Position numbers and translations under genes: made by a program
Notes under the pieces: model-generated
Told to the model about the DNA's origin: nothing
Database searches by the model: none
Seen by the model: the letters and a program-made list of their open reading frames with translations, nothing else
Origin: Hormoscilla sp. GM7CHS1pb
GTDB lineage: Bacteria > Cyanobacteriota > Cyanobacteriia > Cyanobacteriales > Desertifilaceae
Length of the DNA: 64,000 nt
NCBI GenBank assembly: GCA_014323675.1
Contig: JACONN010000002.1
Location: forward strand, 558,001-622,000
Direction: 5' to 3'
Shown here: positions 26,464 through 34,919 of the stretch, piece by piece
Position numbering within the stretch: position 1 is the stretch's first letter
Layout of the letters: each line of letters opens with the position of its first letter

Positions 26464-27236
26464 ATGCAGGTTCACCGGTTGAGAGCCCTTTCTGATAATT
26501 ATATCTTTTTGCTGCACGACCCAGATCGGCATCAGGCCGCAGTTGTGGACCCGGCAGAGGCAACTCCAGTACAGCGCTGTCTGCAAGAACTGGGTGCTGA
26601 GTTGGTGGCGATTTTTAATACCCACCATCATAGCGACCATGTGGGGGCAAACCGCCGGCTAATACAGCAGTTTCCAGCTGTTTGCGTCTATGGAGGGGCC
26701 GAAGATCGAGGTAGAATTCCCGGACAGCAGGTGTTTTGCAAGAGGGCGATCGGGTGCAGTTTGCCGGACGTACTGGTTCGGTGTTCTTCGTCCCCGGACA
26801 TACCCGGGCCCATATAGCTTACTATTTTCCTCCCACAACTGAGGCAGAAACTGGAGAATTATTCTGTGGGGATACCCTCTTTGCCGGTGGTTGCGGCAGG
26901 TTATTTGAAGGCACGCCAACTGAAATGGTAGCATCTCTGAGCAAGCTGCGGGACTTACCGGATAATACCCGCGTCTGGTGCGCCCATGAATATACTCTGA
27001 AAAACCTCCAGTTTGCCTTGACTGTGGATGGTAATAACCCAGATTTACTCGATCGCTTTGCTGCTGTCAAGGCCGCCCGCCAGCAGCAACAGGCGACAGT
27101 ACCATCCCTGTTGGGGGTCGAGAAAGGGACAAATCCTTTTTTGCGTTGGGACCAACCGGCCCTGCAAGCAGCCGTCAAGGGCAACTCCCCAGTCCAGACT
27201 TTTGGGCGTCTGCGAGGCATGAAAGACCGGTTCTAA
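26464..27236 (+). CDS. gloB: hydroxyacylglutathione hydrolase (glyoxalase II), frameshifted
   Basis: This metallo-beta-lactamase-fold enzyme, ~257 residues when joined, hydrolyses S-lactoylglutathione in methylglyoxal detoxification. The zinc motif [10 protein letters not shown] is at residues ~53-62. [32 protein letters not shown] and [15 protein letters not shown] supply the remaining ligands, and the C-terminal FLRWDQP helix is present. The frame shifts at the TTTT run 26734-26737; one more T gives [16 protein letters not shown] and a perfect join. There is no other damage, so it is likely a sequence error. Confidence 0.88.
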
Positions 27237-27254
27237 GTGGTCAGTGGTCTTGCA

Positions 27255-27335
27255 CCGGGGCAGGCGAGACGCCCGCCCCACGGCAGGCGAGACGCCCGCC
27301 CCACGGCAGGCGAGACGCCCGCCCCACGGCAGGGT
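27255..27335. repeat. three tandem copies of GGCAGGCGAGACGCCCGCCC
   Basis: A 25-bp unit (GGCAGGCGAGACGCCCGCCC then CACGG) is repeated three times between gloB and rplI. The GGCG...CGCC arms are palindromic and related to the GACAGGCG/CGCCTGTC repeats after rplI, so both sides of rplI carry the same repeat class. Confidence 0.75.
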
Positions 27336-27406
27336 TGTACGGAGGTGACAAATTTGGCTATGATAGAAGTCTTTGACCAAAATTTTGGCTAGCAACAAAG
27401 AAAAAT

Positions 27407-27865
27407 ATGAGGAAACGCATTCAAGTAGTTTTGAACCAGGATGTAAGAAAGTTAGGGAAATCTGGTGACTTAGTGGAAGTGGCCCCTGGTTATGCCCGGA
27501 ACTATCTGGTCCCGAAAAATATGGCTGTTCGCGCTACGAAAGGCGTGATCAAGCAAGTGGAGATCCGCAAGGAGAAAGAACGTCAGCGTCTGTTAGCGGA
27601 GAAGGAAGAGGCCCAGTCGCGCAAAAATTGCCCTGGAAACGATCGGGCGCTTCACGGTCCGCAAGCAGGTGGGGGAAGGAGATGCGATCTTCGGTACGGT
27701 GACGGACGGGAAGTGGCAGAGGTGATTCTAGAAACGACAGCTCAAGAGATAGACCGCAGGGGCATTACTCTACCGGATATCAGCAAGCTGGGCTTCTATA
27801 CGGCTGAAATTAAGTTGCATCCTGAGGTGACGGCCTCTGTGGAAATTCAGGTGGCACCCCTTTAG
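27407..27865 (+). CDS. rplI: 50S ribosomal protein L9, with two compensating indels
   Basis: L9 binds 23S rRNA through its N-terminal domain ([35 protein letters not shown]) and bridges ribosomes through a C-terminal domain ([19 protein letters not shown]). The frame is open for 152 codons, but residues ~73-101 are nonsense. The A5 run 27623-27627 appears to have one A too many and the GGG run 27708-27710 one G too few. Reading the middle in the shifted frame gives the expected [20 protein letters not shown] and AIFGTVTDG. The true protein is almost certainly normal L9. It lies just upstream of dnaB, as in other cyanobacteria. Confidence 0.93.
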   Translation: MRKRIQVVLNQDVRKLGKSGDLVEVAPGYARNYLVPKNMAVRATKGVIKQVEIRKEKERQRLLAEKEEAQSRKNCPGNDRALHGPQAGGGRRCDLRYGDGREVAEVILETTAQEIDRRGITLPDISKLGFYTAEIKLHPEVTASVEIQVAPL

Positions 27866-27876
27866 ATCGGTCACGT

Positions 27877-28130
27877 AGGACAGGCGTCTCGCCTGTCAGT
27901 GGGCGTAGGACAGGCGTCTCGCCTGTCAGTGGCGTAGGACAGGCGTCTCGCCTGTCAGTGGCGTAGGACAGGCGTCTCGCCTGTCAGTGGCGTAGGACAG
28001 GCGTCTCGCCTGTCAGTGGCGTAGGACAGGCGTCTCGCCTGTCAGTGGACGTAGGACAGGCGTCTCGCCTGTCAGCGTAGGACAGGCGTCTCGCCTGTCC
28101 GTGGCGTAGGACAGACGTCTCGCCTGTCCG
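27877..28130. repeat. tandem array of nine GACAGGCGTCTCGCCTGTC palindromes
   Basis: Nine copies of a 22-23-bp palindrome (GTA + GACAGGCGTCTCGCCTGTC) are separated by 4-7 bases (AGTGGC and variants). The spacing is near 29 bp. Copies are nearly identical; the ninth has one change (ACAGACG). The spacers are too short and repeated to be CRISPR. Confidence 0.88.
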
Positions 28131-28132
28131 TG

Positions 28133-28230
28133 GCTGTCGTGCATTTAAATTGCATAGGTCTACGCCTGAGATCCTTGTTCTGAGGGACTTTCCCAATATA
28201 GAATTGCTGAATTTTGAATTTTGAATTGCT
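28133..28230 (+). repeat. dispersed ~95-bp intergenic repeat, copy 1
   Basis: GCTGTCGTGCATTTAAATTG, GAGATCCTTGTTCTGAGGGA, CTTTCCCAAT and GAATTTTGAATTGCTTA correspond in order to 62929-63022. A GTGGGCGGTGCCCACCCTAC palindrome follows, and a relative lies at 43692-43712. The copy lies just before the dnaB start and may supply its promoter region. Confidence 0.6.
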
Positions 28231-28260
28231 TAACTGGTGGGCGGTGCCCACCCTACGGCT

Positions 28261-30927
28261 ATGGTAGATGAACCGAAATTTCAAGTGGTAGCCGATCGCC
28301 TGCCACCGCAAAACATCCAAGCGGAGGAGGATATCTTAGGTGGCATTCTCCTGGATCCAGAGGCGATCGGTCGGGTGGCGGATATCCTGCGCCCAGAGGC
28401 TTTTTATCTGCAAGCTCATCAGCACCTCTATCGCTGCGCCCTGACTCTCCAGAATGAAGGGAAACCAACGGATCTGACTACTGTCACTACCTGGCTGTCT
28501 GACCAAAAGATGCTCGATCGGGTGGGGGGGATGAGCAAGTTGGCTCAACTGGTGGACCGTACTGTTAGTGCTGTCAATATTGACGAGTACGCGAAACTGG
28601 TGATGGACAAGTACCTGCGTCGCCAGTTGATTCGTGCTGGTCATGATATTGTGGGGCTGGGGTTCGAGACTTCTACAGAGTTAGAAGTTGTGATGGACCG
28701 GGCCGAACAGAAGATTTTTAACCTCACTCAGGATCGTTTCCAGCAGGGTCTAGTTCCCATCTCCAAAACCCTGATCGGTGCTTTTCAAGAAATTGAAATT
28801 CAAAATCAGGGGACGGCTTTACCGGGTATTCCCTGCGGTTTCTATGACTTGGATGCGCTCACTGGCGGTTTTCAACGTTCTGATTTGATTATTGTGGCGG
28901 GTAGACCGTCTATGGGAAAATGTTTGGCGTCTAATGCGGTTATATTGCTGGCAACTGGCGAAGTGGCTACCATTGCCGAAATATATCAGCAGGCGCAGCC
29001 GTGTCAAGCCCAATTGCTGACTCTCGGGGAAGATAGAAAATTTGGCATCACTTCACCATCTGCTTTTGTGGATGATGGCATCAAGCCTGTATTTCGCGTT
29101 CAAACTCGACTGGGACGGGTGGTTGAAACGACAATTACTCATCCTTTCTTAACTATTAATGGATGGCAGCAGCTTGGGAAACTTAAAAGGGGAGATCGCA
29201 TTGCTGTTCCTCGCCGGTTGGAAGTTTTTGGCACAGAATCTCTCCCTGACTGTCGAATTAAGCTGTTAGCGTACCTAATTGGGGGTAGAGGGTGCCTACT
29301 AGGTGCTTCACCCCAGTTTACCAACGGCAACCAGAGACTGCAAAAAGATTTTGTTCAAGCTGTCTCTTTGTTACCGGGCATAAAAGTTACTTATCAAACT
29401 TCACAGGGTACGCGCACGCCCAGCCTTTATGTTACAGCTGATTTAGAATTCATTGCGAAAAACCGACAGCTTTTTGGCAGTAGTCTGCGCACAATTCTGC
29501 AGTCCAAATCGATATCCAATAAAAAACTGGCTCAAGCGGTGGGAGTCAGTGGGTCTTTGGTGTGTCTGTGGCAGCAAGGAGGCTGCGTACCGAATCAAGA
29601 AACCTTTAGTCAGCTATGCGAGTTTCTGCAAGTAGATCCCGAAAAACTTGCGCCTCATGGACTTGCCGCAATTAGTAAAAACAGCAAAAATACCCTGACG
29701 CTTTGGTTACAAGAATTAGGTCTGTGGGGCAAGAAAGCACATACTAAGACTGTCCCTCCAGTTGTTTTTAAGTTGAGGCGATCGCAGCTTGCTCTCTTCC
29801 TCAACCGTCTGTTTTCTACCGATGGATGGGCGACAGTCTACGCAAGCGGTCAGTCCCAGGTGGGCTCTGCTACAGCTAGCGAGGAACTGGCACGACAAAT
29901 ACAACATCTTTTACTCCGGTTTGGCATTATTGCAGCTCTTAAAAAAAGGTCGGTTAAAAACAAAGATCCCCGCAAGGGTGCTTGGCAGCTAAATATTACC
30001 GACTCGGAATCAATCAGGACTTTTATCTGTGAAATTGGTATTTTTGGTAAGGAAGAGAACTTGTCTTTAGTGCAAGCAGCGTCTTCTGAGAGGCAACCCC
30101 TACAAAAGTTAGCTACTTGTGATGTATACTGGGATGAAATTGTCTCTATAGTACCGGTCGGCTGGCAGCATGTGTATGATTTGACGATTCCTGAGACGCA
30201 CAATTTCGTTGCTAATGATATTTGCGTTCATAATACTAGCTTTGCTCTCAATATTGCTCGTTCTATTGCTGCCAAGCCAAAGCTGCCGATCGCCATCTTT
30301 AGTCTGGAAATGTCCTGCGAACAGTTGGTGATGCGTTTGCTATCTAGTGAGGCGAATATTGAAAGTAATCGCTTGCGATCGGGCCGCATCACTCAACTGG
30401 AGTGGGGACCTTTAAGTACTGCCCTGAGTACCCTCTCTGATTTGCCGATTTTTATCGATGATACTCCTAATCAAACAGTAAGTCAGATGCGATCGCAAGC
30501 CCGCCGCCTGCAAGCCGAACAGGGTGGTGTTTTGGGTTTAATTTTGATCGATTACTTGCAACTCATGGAAGGCGCTAGTGATAATCGAGTACAGGAGTTA
30601 TCCCGCATTACCCGTCAACTCAAAGGTTTGGCCCGATCGCTGAATGTCCCTGTGATTACCCTTTCCCAGCTGTCTCGCGGCGTCGAATCTCGCAATAATA
30701 AACGCCCGATGATGTCTGATTTAAGGGAGTCTGGATCGATCGAGCAAGATAGCGATCTAATTTTGATGCTCTATCGTGATGAATATTATAATCCTGATAC
30801 CCCCGATCGCAACATTGCCGAGGTGATTATTACCAAGCATCGCAACGGTCCCACTGGGGTGGTGAAGCTATTGTTTGACTCCCATCTGACTCGCTTTCGC
30901 AACCTCGCCCCTCGCGATCGCTCTTAA
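28261..30927 (+). CDS. dnaB: replicative DNA helicase DnaB with intein in the Walker A motif
   Basis: The precursor is 888 residues; the spliced helicase is 450. DnaB unwinds DNA at the replication fork as a hexamer. The N-terminal domain (LPPQNIQAEEDILGGILLDP) is followed by the RecA-like domain. Walker A (GRPSMGK, then T after splicing) is interrupted exactly at GK/T by the intein. Walker B is LGLILIDYLQLM, and motifs LSQLSRGVESR and SDLRESGSIEQDSDLILML follow. ATG 28261 is chosen because homologues begin near here and the preceding codons derive from a palindromic repeat. The helicase halves are intact, so function depends on splicing. Confidence 0.95.
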   Translation: MVDEPKFQVVADRLPPQNIQAEEDILGGILLDPEAIGRVADILRPEAFYLQAHQHLYRCALTLQNEGKPTDLTTVTTWLSDQKMLDRVGGMSKLAQLVDRTVSAVNIDEYAKLVMDKYLRRQLIRAGHDIVGLGFETSTELEVVMDRAEQKIFNLTQDRFQQGLVPISKTLIGAFQEIEIQNQGTALPGIPCGFYDLDALTGGFQRSDLIIVAGRPSMGKCLASNAVILLATGEVATIAEIYQQAQPCQAQLLTLGEDRKFGITSPSAFVDDGIKPVFRVQTRLGRVVETTITHPFLTINGWQQLGKLKRGDRIAVPRRLEVFGTESLPDCRIKLLAYLIGGRGCLLGASPQFTNGNQRLQKDFVQAVSLLPGIKVTYQTSQGTRTPSLYVTADLEFIAKNRQLFGSSLRTILQSKSISNKKLAQAVGVSGSLVCLWQQGGCVPNQETFSQLCEFLQVDPEKLAPHGLAAISKNSKNTLTLWLQELGLWGKKAHTKTVPPVVFKLRRSQLALFLNRLFSTDGWATVYASGQSQVGSATASEELARQIQHLLLRFGIIAALKKRSVKNKDPRKGAWQLNITDSESIRTFICEIGIFGKEENLSLVQAASSERQPLQKLATCDVYWDEIVSIVPVGWQHVYDLTIPETHNFVANDICVHNTSFALNIARSIAAKPKLPIAIFSLEMSCEQLVMRLLSSEANIESNRLRSGRITQLEWGPLSTALSTLSDLPIFIDDTPNQTVSQMRSQARRLQAEQGGVLGLILIDYLQLMEGASDNRVQELSRITRQLKGLARSLNVPVITLSQLSRGVESRNNKRPMMSDLRESGSIEQDSDLILMLYRDEYYNPDTPDRNIAEVIITKHRNGPTGVVKLLFDSHLTRFRNLAPRDRS
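28921..30234 (+). other. DnaB intein (438 residues) with homing-endonuclease-like and helix-turn-helix segments
   Basis: The splice residues are complete: Cys1 (CLASNAVILLATGEV), block B THPFLTINGWQQL, penultimate His-Asn (NDICVHN) and Thr+1 in the extein (TSFALN). Between the splicing blocks is a LAGLIDADG-type region with LLAYLIGGRGCLLG and a second FLNRLFSTDGWATV. The first motif reads GGRG where active enzymes have an Asp, so nuclease activity is doubtful; the second keeps Asp. A helix-turn-helix (SNKKLAQAVGVSGSLVCLWQ) is inserted between the two motifs, a possible DNA-recognition module. The insertion site is the known DnaB Walker A site. Confidence 0.9.
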
Positions 30928-30934
30928 TCGCGAG
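30911..30934 (+). terminator. hairpin at the dnaB stop codon
   Basis: CTCGCGAT and ATCGCGAG form an 8-bp perfect stem around an 8-base loop that includes the dnaB stop codon. dnaB and the FKBP gene converge here. There is no T run. Confidence 0.45.
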
Positions 30935-30948
30935 GGACTTGATTAATT

Positions 30949-31446
30949 CTAGCCGATCTTCAGCAGTTCGACATCAAATATCAGGGTAGCATTGGGAGGA
31001 ATCACCCCACCCGCACCGCTAGCACCGTAACCTAACTCTGGAGGGATAATTAATTGGCGGCGTCCGCCCACTTTCATCGTTCCTACTCCCTCATCCCAAC
31101 CTTTGATTACCTGTCCCACACCGATTTTGAAGGAAAAAGGTGCGTTCCGATCGCGCGAACTGTCGAATTTGCTGCCATCTTCCAGGGTGCCTGTATAATG
31201 GACCGTAACTTTCTGACCCTTTTCGGGACTCGCGCCTTCTCCGGGAGCGATTTCAATGTATTTTAACCCTGATGGGGTCGTCACTGCTTCGTCAAGATTA
31301 GACATATTACTTACTGTTTGAGTGATTCCAGCTTCGGGTACACTTGTTGTCTGAGCTACATTAGCGCGATCGCCACTCAGCTGAGTAACTAACAGCACTA
31401 TAGCGCAGACTACTATTACTGCTCCCGCGATCGATATTGAGCGCAT
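30949..31446 (-). CDS. FKBP-type peptidyl-prolyl cis-trans isomerase, membrane-anchored or exported
   Basis: This 165-residue protein has an N-terminal hydrophobic segment (residues 4-23, [17 protein letters not shown]), a linker to ~57 and a complete FKBP domain ([78 protein letters not shown]). It speeds proline isomerisation during folding of periplasmic or lumenal proteins. All the aromatic pocket residues typical of FKBP are visible. The start ATG 31446 is the only one before the signal segment. Divergent palindromic repeats separate it from the next gene. Confidence 0.93.
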   Translation of the reverse strand: MRSISIAGAVIVVCAIVLLVTQLSGDRANVAQTTSVPEAGITQTVSNMSNLDEAVTTPSGLKYIEIAPGEGASPEKGQKVTVHYTGTLEDGSKFDSSRDRNAPFSFKIGVGQVIKGWDEGVGTMKVGGRRQLIIPPELGYGASGAGGVIPPNATLIFDVELLKIG

Positions 31447-31480
31447 GATTCTCCTGTACTACCTAACATCAACTCCCTTT

Positions 31481-31573
31481 CGGTGTCTCCTGGATAGTGC
31501 GACTACGATGTCTCGGGGGTAGTGCGATTAGCGCGTCCCCCTCTGGGGGACATCTCCCGACCGGGAGACACCG
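31481..31573. repeat. compound GGTGTCTCC/AGTGCGA palindromic repeat
   Basis: Outer arms CGGTGTCTCC...GGGAGACACCG enclose GTGCGACTACGATGTCTCGG and GGGGTAGTGCGATTAGCGCG. It belongs to the largest repeat family in the window. Core features are GTAGTGCGANTAGCG flanked by complementary arms whose sequence varies between copies but stays paired. Confidence 0.75.
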
Positions 31574-31900
31574 CTAACGCCAGAGTTTATTCTCTAAGTC
31601 TCGCACCTGACGCTCCAAACGGTCTAGACGCCCCCGCAATTCATCCATTTCTGATTGGCGCGGTACCCCTAGATCCATTAATATGTTACGCAGTTGTCGC
31701 TGCATCTGAGCGTCTAAGTTTCCCTGTTCTGACTTGAGTTGTTCCATCAACTCGTCTACCATGTTCTTGGCCTGTTCGGGATTTATTGTCCCGTTTTTCA
31801 CCCATTCGTCGCTCACCTGCTTGATTTTCTCTGCTACCAGGGATGTCGTCCCTACCCCTAGTAACAGGATCTGCTTGAGAAAGTCATTGCTGCTATCCAT
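31574..31900 (-). CDS. phasin-like coiled-coil protein
   Basis: This 108-residue protein from MDSSNDFLKQILLLGVG contains a short hydrophobic start (LLLGVGTTSLVAEKI), an amphipathic middle (DEWVKNGTINPEQAKNMVDE) and a C-terminal heptad coiled coil (ELRGRLDRLERQVRDLENK). This pattern fits the small phasin/PhaF-like family common in cyanobacteria; the association with polyhydroxyalkanoate granules is inferred and not shown. The frame extends to 31936, but MVGPAKG lacks a ribosome site. It abuts the repeat at 31573. Confidence 0.7.
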   Translation of the reverse strand: MDSSNDFLKQILLLGVGTTSLVAEKIKQVSDEWVKNGTINPEQAKNMVDELMEQLKSEQGNLDAQMQRQLRNILMDLGVPRQSEMDELRGRLDRLERQVRDLENKLWR

Positions 31901-31967
31901 AGTTTTGTCCCCAATTCCTTTCGCCGGTCCGACCACAGCTGAGACGTCAAGTCAATTTTAACCGATC

Positions 31968-32792
31968 GTCAAGGCCATTGCCACCAACGGGCGATCGCGC
32001 CCCAGTCCCCTTGTCCCCTTGCCCTTATCCTTGGCAGTCTCTGGCTGCCAAGGATAGCTTGAGATTCTCGCGGAGAGCATATCCACCAGTCCGTGCCCCT
32101 CCGGTAGTGCGATTGCGATGTCTCTTGGGTAGTGCGAGTAGCGATCCCAAGAGACATCAAGCGAGGTATCTCCTGGGTAGTGCTCCTAGGGGCTCCTAGG
32201 GGTCGGGAGATAAGTACATCGGCAAAATTATTTTGATATTTTTTTACTTCTGTCAATTTCCGAGAAGTTCAATTTCCGAGAAGTTAAATCCATGAAATTA
32301 TTATGAGATAAGGCTTTCCTGCCCGATAGCCTCCACCCCACAAATATCAAAATAATTTTGCACAAATACTTACCTCGCCCCTCGGGGCACAGTAGCCCTC
32401 TAACCCGGTCTTTTGGAAAAACCGGGTTTTGTAATTTAAGCATCTATCCTCTCCCACTGGGAAGGAGATGATGCTATAGTTGATAGTAGACGATCGCAAG
32501 GGGCAGAGCCCAATACCTCAAGGGATAGCAGGGAGCAGGGAGCTCTGAGCAGGGAGATTGCTAGCCCGACGGCGTCGGGCCGCTGCGCAGTGGGCGAAGT
32601 GCGCGTAGCGCTACGGGGGGTCTCCTCAATTTCCCATAAGTTGATCGCGGTTGTCCCCCCTCGCAATGACTTCTAAAATCCAAAACCTTGAAGTATTGGG
32701 GCAGAGCCTCATTACCGCTCGTTGGCAGTCTCTGGCTGCCAACGAGATCGTAAAAATGAAGACGCACTAAGTAAGTTAGGGAAGTAAAGCAG
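31968..32792. other. repeat-rich intergenic region
   Basis: No gene is supported. It holds a CTTGGCAGTCTCTGGCTGCC palindrome (32028-32056, again at 32720-32745), a run of AGTGCGA-family palindromes (32096-32215, arms GTCTCTTGGG/CCCAAGAGAC and TATCTCC...GGAGATA), paired TCAATTTCCGAGAAGTT copies (32256-32288), an AAAATTATTTTGATATTT inverted pair (about 32224 and 32342) and an ACCCGGTCTTTTGGAAAAAC hairpin (32404-32436). Confidence 0.6.
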
Positions 32793-33272
32793 ATGGAGAA
32801 GATCAGTGTGCTCTTAGAACCGATCGCTGCTTGGTTCCGGACCTTGGGAATCCCAGATCCGATCGTACATTGGGGACATCCCCTGATGATGGCGATCGTG
32901 GTATTTGTCCTGGGCAGTTTTGTCGCCTTTGTCGGATGGCGGGGACGAGTAGTTGCGGATGAGGAGGCGGCTGTAAAAAGTCGGACGGCCCACCGTCAAC
33001 TGGCACCTTGGTTGTTTCTATTCTTAGCAGGTGGCTACAGTGGCGGACTGTTGTCTCTGGTGATGCAAGAAGAGCAGATTTTGTCCAGCCCCCATTTTTG
33101 GACGGGCTCGATCGTTCTCCTATTGCTCGCTATCAATGGTATTATCTCTGTGACGGGTTTTGTCGGCAACCAGCCAGCTTTGCGTACTGCTCATGCTTAC
33201 TTGGGAACAGCCGCGATCGTGATTTTATTTGTCCATGCTATTCTAGGCTTAAAGCTGGGTTTGTCCATTTAG
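32793..33272 (+). CDS. DUF4079 family membrane protein
   Basis: This 159-residue integral membrane protein has four predicted spans at about 25-48, 72-92, 102-122 and 134-155. Conserved His residues (HWGHPLMM, RTAHRQLAPW, RTAHAYLGT, FVHAILG) suggest a b-type haem or ferric reductase-like fold, typical of this cyanobacterial family. Function is unknown. The frame is intact. A palindromic repeat array begins 3 bases after the stop. Confidence 0.85.
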   Translation: MEKISVLLEPIAAWFRTLGIPDPIVHWGHPLMMAIVVFVLGSFVAFVGWRGRVVADEEAAVKSRTAHRQLAPWLFLFLAGGYSGGLLSLVMQEEQILSSPHFWTGSIVLLLLAINGIISVTGFVGNQPALRTAHAYLGTAAIVILFVHAILGLKLGLSI

Positions 33273-33274
33273 CC

Positions 33275-33385
33275 ACATAAGCGCTTTAGCGCTTACTACA
33301 AACGCAGCGCTTTAGCGCTTACTACAAACGCAGCGCTTTAGCGCTTACTACAGATGCAGCGCTTTAGCGCTTACTACAAACCTAG
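33275..33385. repeat. tandem array of four AAGCGCTTTAGCGCTT palindromes
   Basis: Four ~29-bp units (AAGCGCTTTAGCGCTTACTA then CAAACGCAGC) are nearly identical. This is the same repeat class as 23411-23493 and 51213-51271, with compensating changes in both arms (GCACT/AGTGC there, GCGCT/AGCGC here). Confidence 0.8.
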
Positions 33386-33405
33386 TTAGGTAGCCGAGTT
33401 GGAAA

Positions 33406-34263
33406 ATGATAGTAGAAGTCAAGCAAGTAACCGTACCGCCAGGACAGCGAGTGCTGCTAAAAGATATTAGCTGGCAAGAGTTTGAAGCTATTTTAGATGA
33501 TTTAGGCGAACATCGCGGATCGAGAGTAGCCTATGATAATGGAACTTTGGAAATTATGACCCCATTACCCGAACACGAAAGCGGAAAATAAATTATTGGC
33601 GACTTGGTTAAGAGTCTAAGAGACTCATATCTTGCACCATTCGCAACTAGAGGCTCCGCCTCGATAGCTCGTTAAGAGGCAGAGCCTCTTAACGAGGGTA
33701 AAACGCTTTCTAGATAAGGCTTTTAGTCGGTTTTCAACCGACTTTAGCGGCTTGGCCGTGGGTTTGAACCCACGGCGGGCCATGAGGCTAATCGAGAATG
33801 GTGCAAGATGTCAGTTAGAAGAACTAGATATTGATTTTTGGCCTCTCGGTTCGACAACTTTCAAGAATAAATTGATGCAGCAAGGGATAGAACCAGACAA
33901 CTGTTTTTACATTGAAAATGAGGCAGCGATGTCTTCTGGGTAGTGCGAGTAGCGATCCCAGGAGACATGGAAAGTCCGAGGTAAAACGCTTAGACTTGAC
34001 ACAAGATACCCATACAGATTTGGCTTTAGAGATTGACGTGACTTCTCGCACCCTATATACGAGAAATTGGGAGTGCAGGAACTTTGGCGCTTTGAGAAAG
34101 GGAAGTTGAAAATAAATGTGCTGCCAGCTGGTCAGTATCTAGCCCTCATTTCCCTAATTTGCCAGTGAAAGAGGTGATTCCGCAATACCTCAATCAGTGT
34201 AAAATCCAGGGCCGGAATCAGACCATGAAAGCTTTTCGCGCTTGGGTGAGGGGAGAAATTTAA
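33406..34263 (+). pseudogene. Uma2-family (DUF820) putative nuclease, broken by stops and two repeats
   Basis: Uma2 proteins are restriction-endonuclease-fold proteins that abound in cyanobacteria. The start MIVEVKQVTVPPGQRVLLKD and NGTLEIMTPLPEHE are typical. A TAA (33589) replaces a codon before IIGDLVKSL. A repeat cluster follows (33640-33770). The gene resumes with LEELDIDFWPLGSTTFKNKL and DNCFYIENEAA. A second palindrome (33929-33968) interrupts it, then KRLDLTQDTHTDLALEIDVT carries the catalytic D-x-ExD region. A further shift near 34065 precedes the C-terminus ending MKAFRAWVRGEI. It is clearly dead. Confidence 0.8.
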
Positions 34264-34306
34264 TGGCGGGTTTAGGGGTTTAGGGGTTTAGGGTTTAGGG
34301 CTTAGC
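34264..34306. repeat. GGGGTTTA simple tandem repeat
   Basis: About five imperfect copies of GGGTTTAG/GGGGTTTA follow the Uma2 relic. It resembles a telomere-type simple repeat but is only ~40 bp. No gene is supported from here to 34494. Confidence 0.7.
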
Positions 34307-34494
34307 CCGATATGGTACTGGCAGGAGCGCAAGAGTTAGGAACCGGACAGCATTCATAAAAGGCTATTTCCTTGGACCGGACAAGCAAGGAATGAATTCA
34401 GGATAGCAAGTTTGGGAAATATATCTAGAGAAGTATTTTATGAGAAGAAAATATTCCTGGGGTTGATGCTTAATCATGCCCCCGCTCTGATAGA

Positions 34495-34917
34495 ATGGCT
34501 TTCATGCCAACCTTAAACACAAACACTTCCATCCAATTGCTCCAGCGCCAAGCAGCCTCGCTCTATGGTTCTCGTGGCAGCGGTAAGTATTCTTTGGTGA
34601 AGGCATTGTTAAATAAATTTGGGAACCTGCGTCTGATCGAGGTTGCTAAATCTAATCTGAAAAACTTACCTGCCATTATAGAACAATTGCGGGATGTGCC
34701 TCAGAAGTTTATTATCTTTGTCGATGCTTGGGATACTATGCAGGAAAAGCTTGATTTTAGCGATAGCTTCGGTTTAACCCTCACTTTTTCACCCCCTAAC
34801 CAGAACACTTACTTGGAAATTGTTCGCCATATGGCCACCCAAGCGGGCATTTCCCTTCCCAGGGAAGATTTAGGAGATCGGGAGCATCCCAGTTTTCTTC
34901 TAAGTACTTGTACTTAG
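34495..34917 (+). pseudogene. DUF815 P-loop ATPase relic with internal deletion
   Basis: The first ~75 residues (ASLYGSRGSGKYSLVKALLN, LRLIEVAKSNLKNLPAIIEQ, FIIFVD) match the Walker A and Walker B parts of the DUF815 ATPase family. After FVDAWD the frame jumps to QEKLDFSDSFGLTLTFSPPN and TYLEIVRHMATQAGI, the C-terminal segment. The ~100 residues normally between (including the sensor Asn region) are deleted without losing frame. In the P-loop, GSGKY replaces GTGKS. It ends prematurely at a palindromic repeat. Confidence 0.65.
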
Positions 34918-34919
34918 AA

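Noticed and set aside
27877-28130. CRISPR-like array
   Set aside because: The repeats are palindromic and the 4-7-base spacers are nearly all the same sequence, so there are no unique spacers, and no cas genes are nearby.
34264-34306. telomere or linear-replicon end
   Set aside because: Only about 40 bp of imperfect GGGGTTTA repeats within continuous sequence flanked by gene relics. Best seen as a simple repeat.
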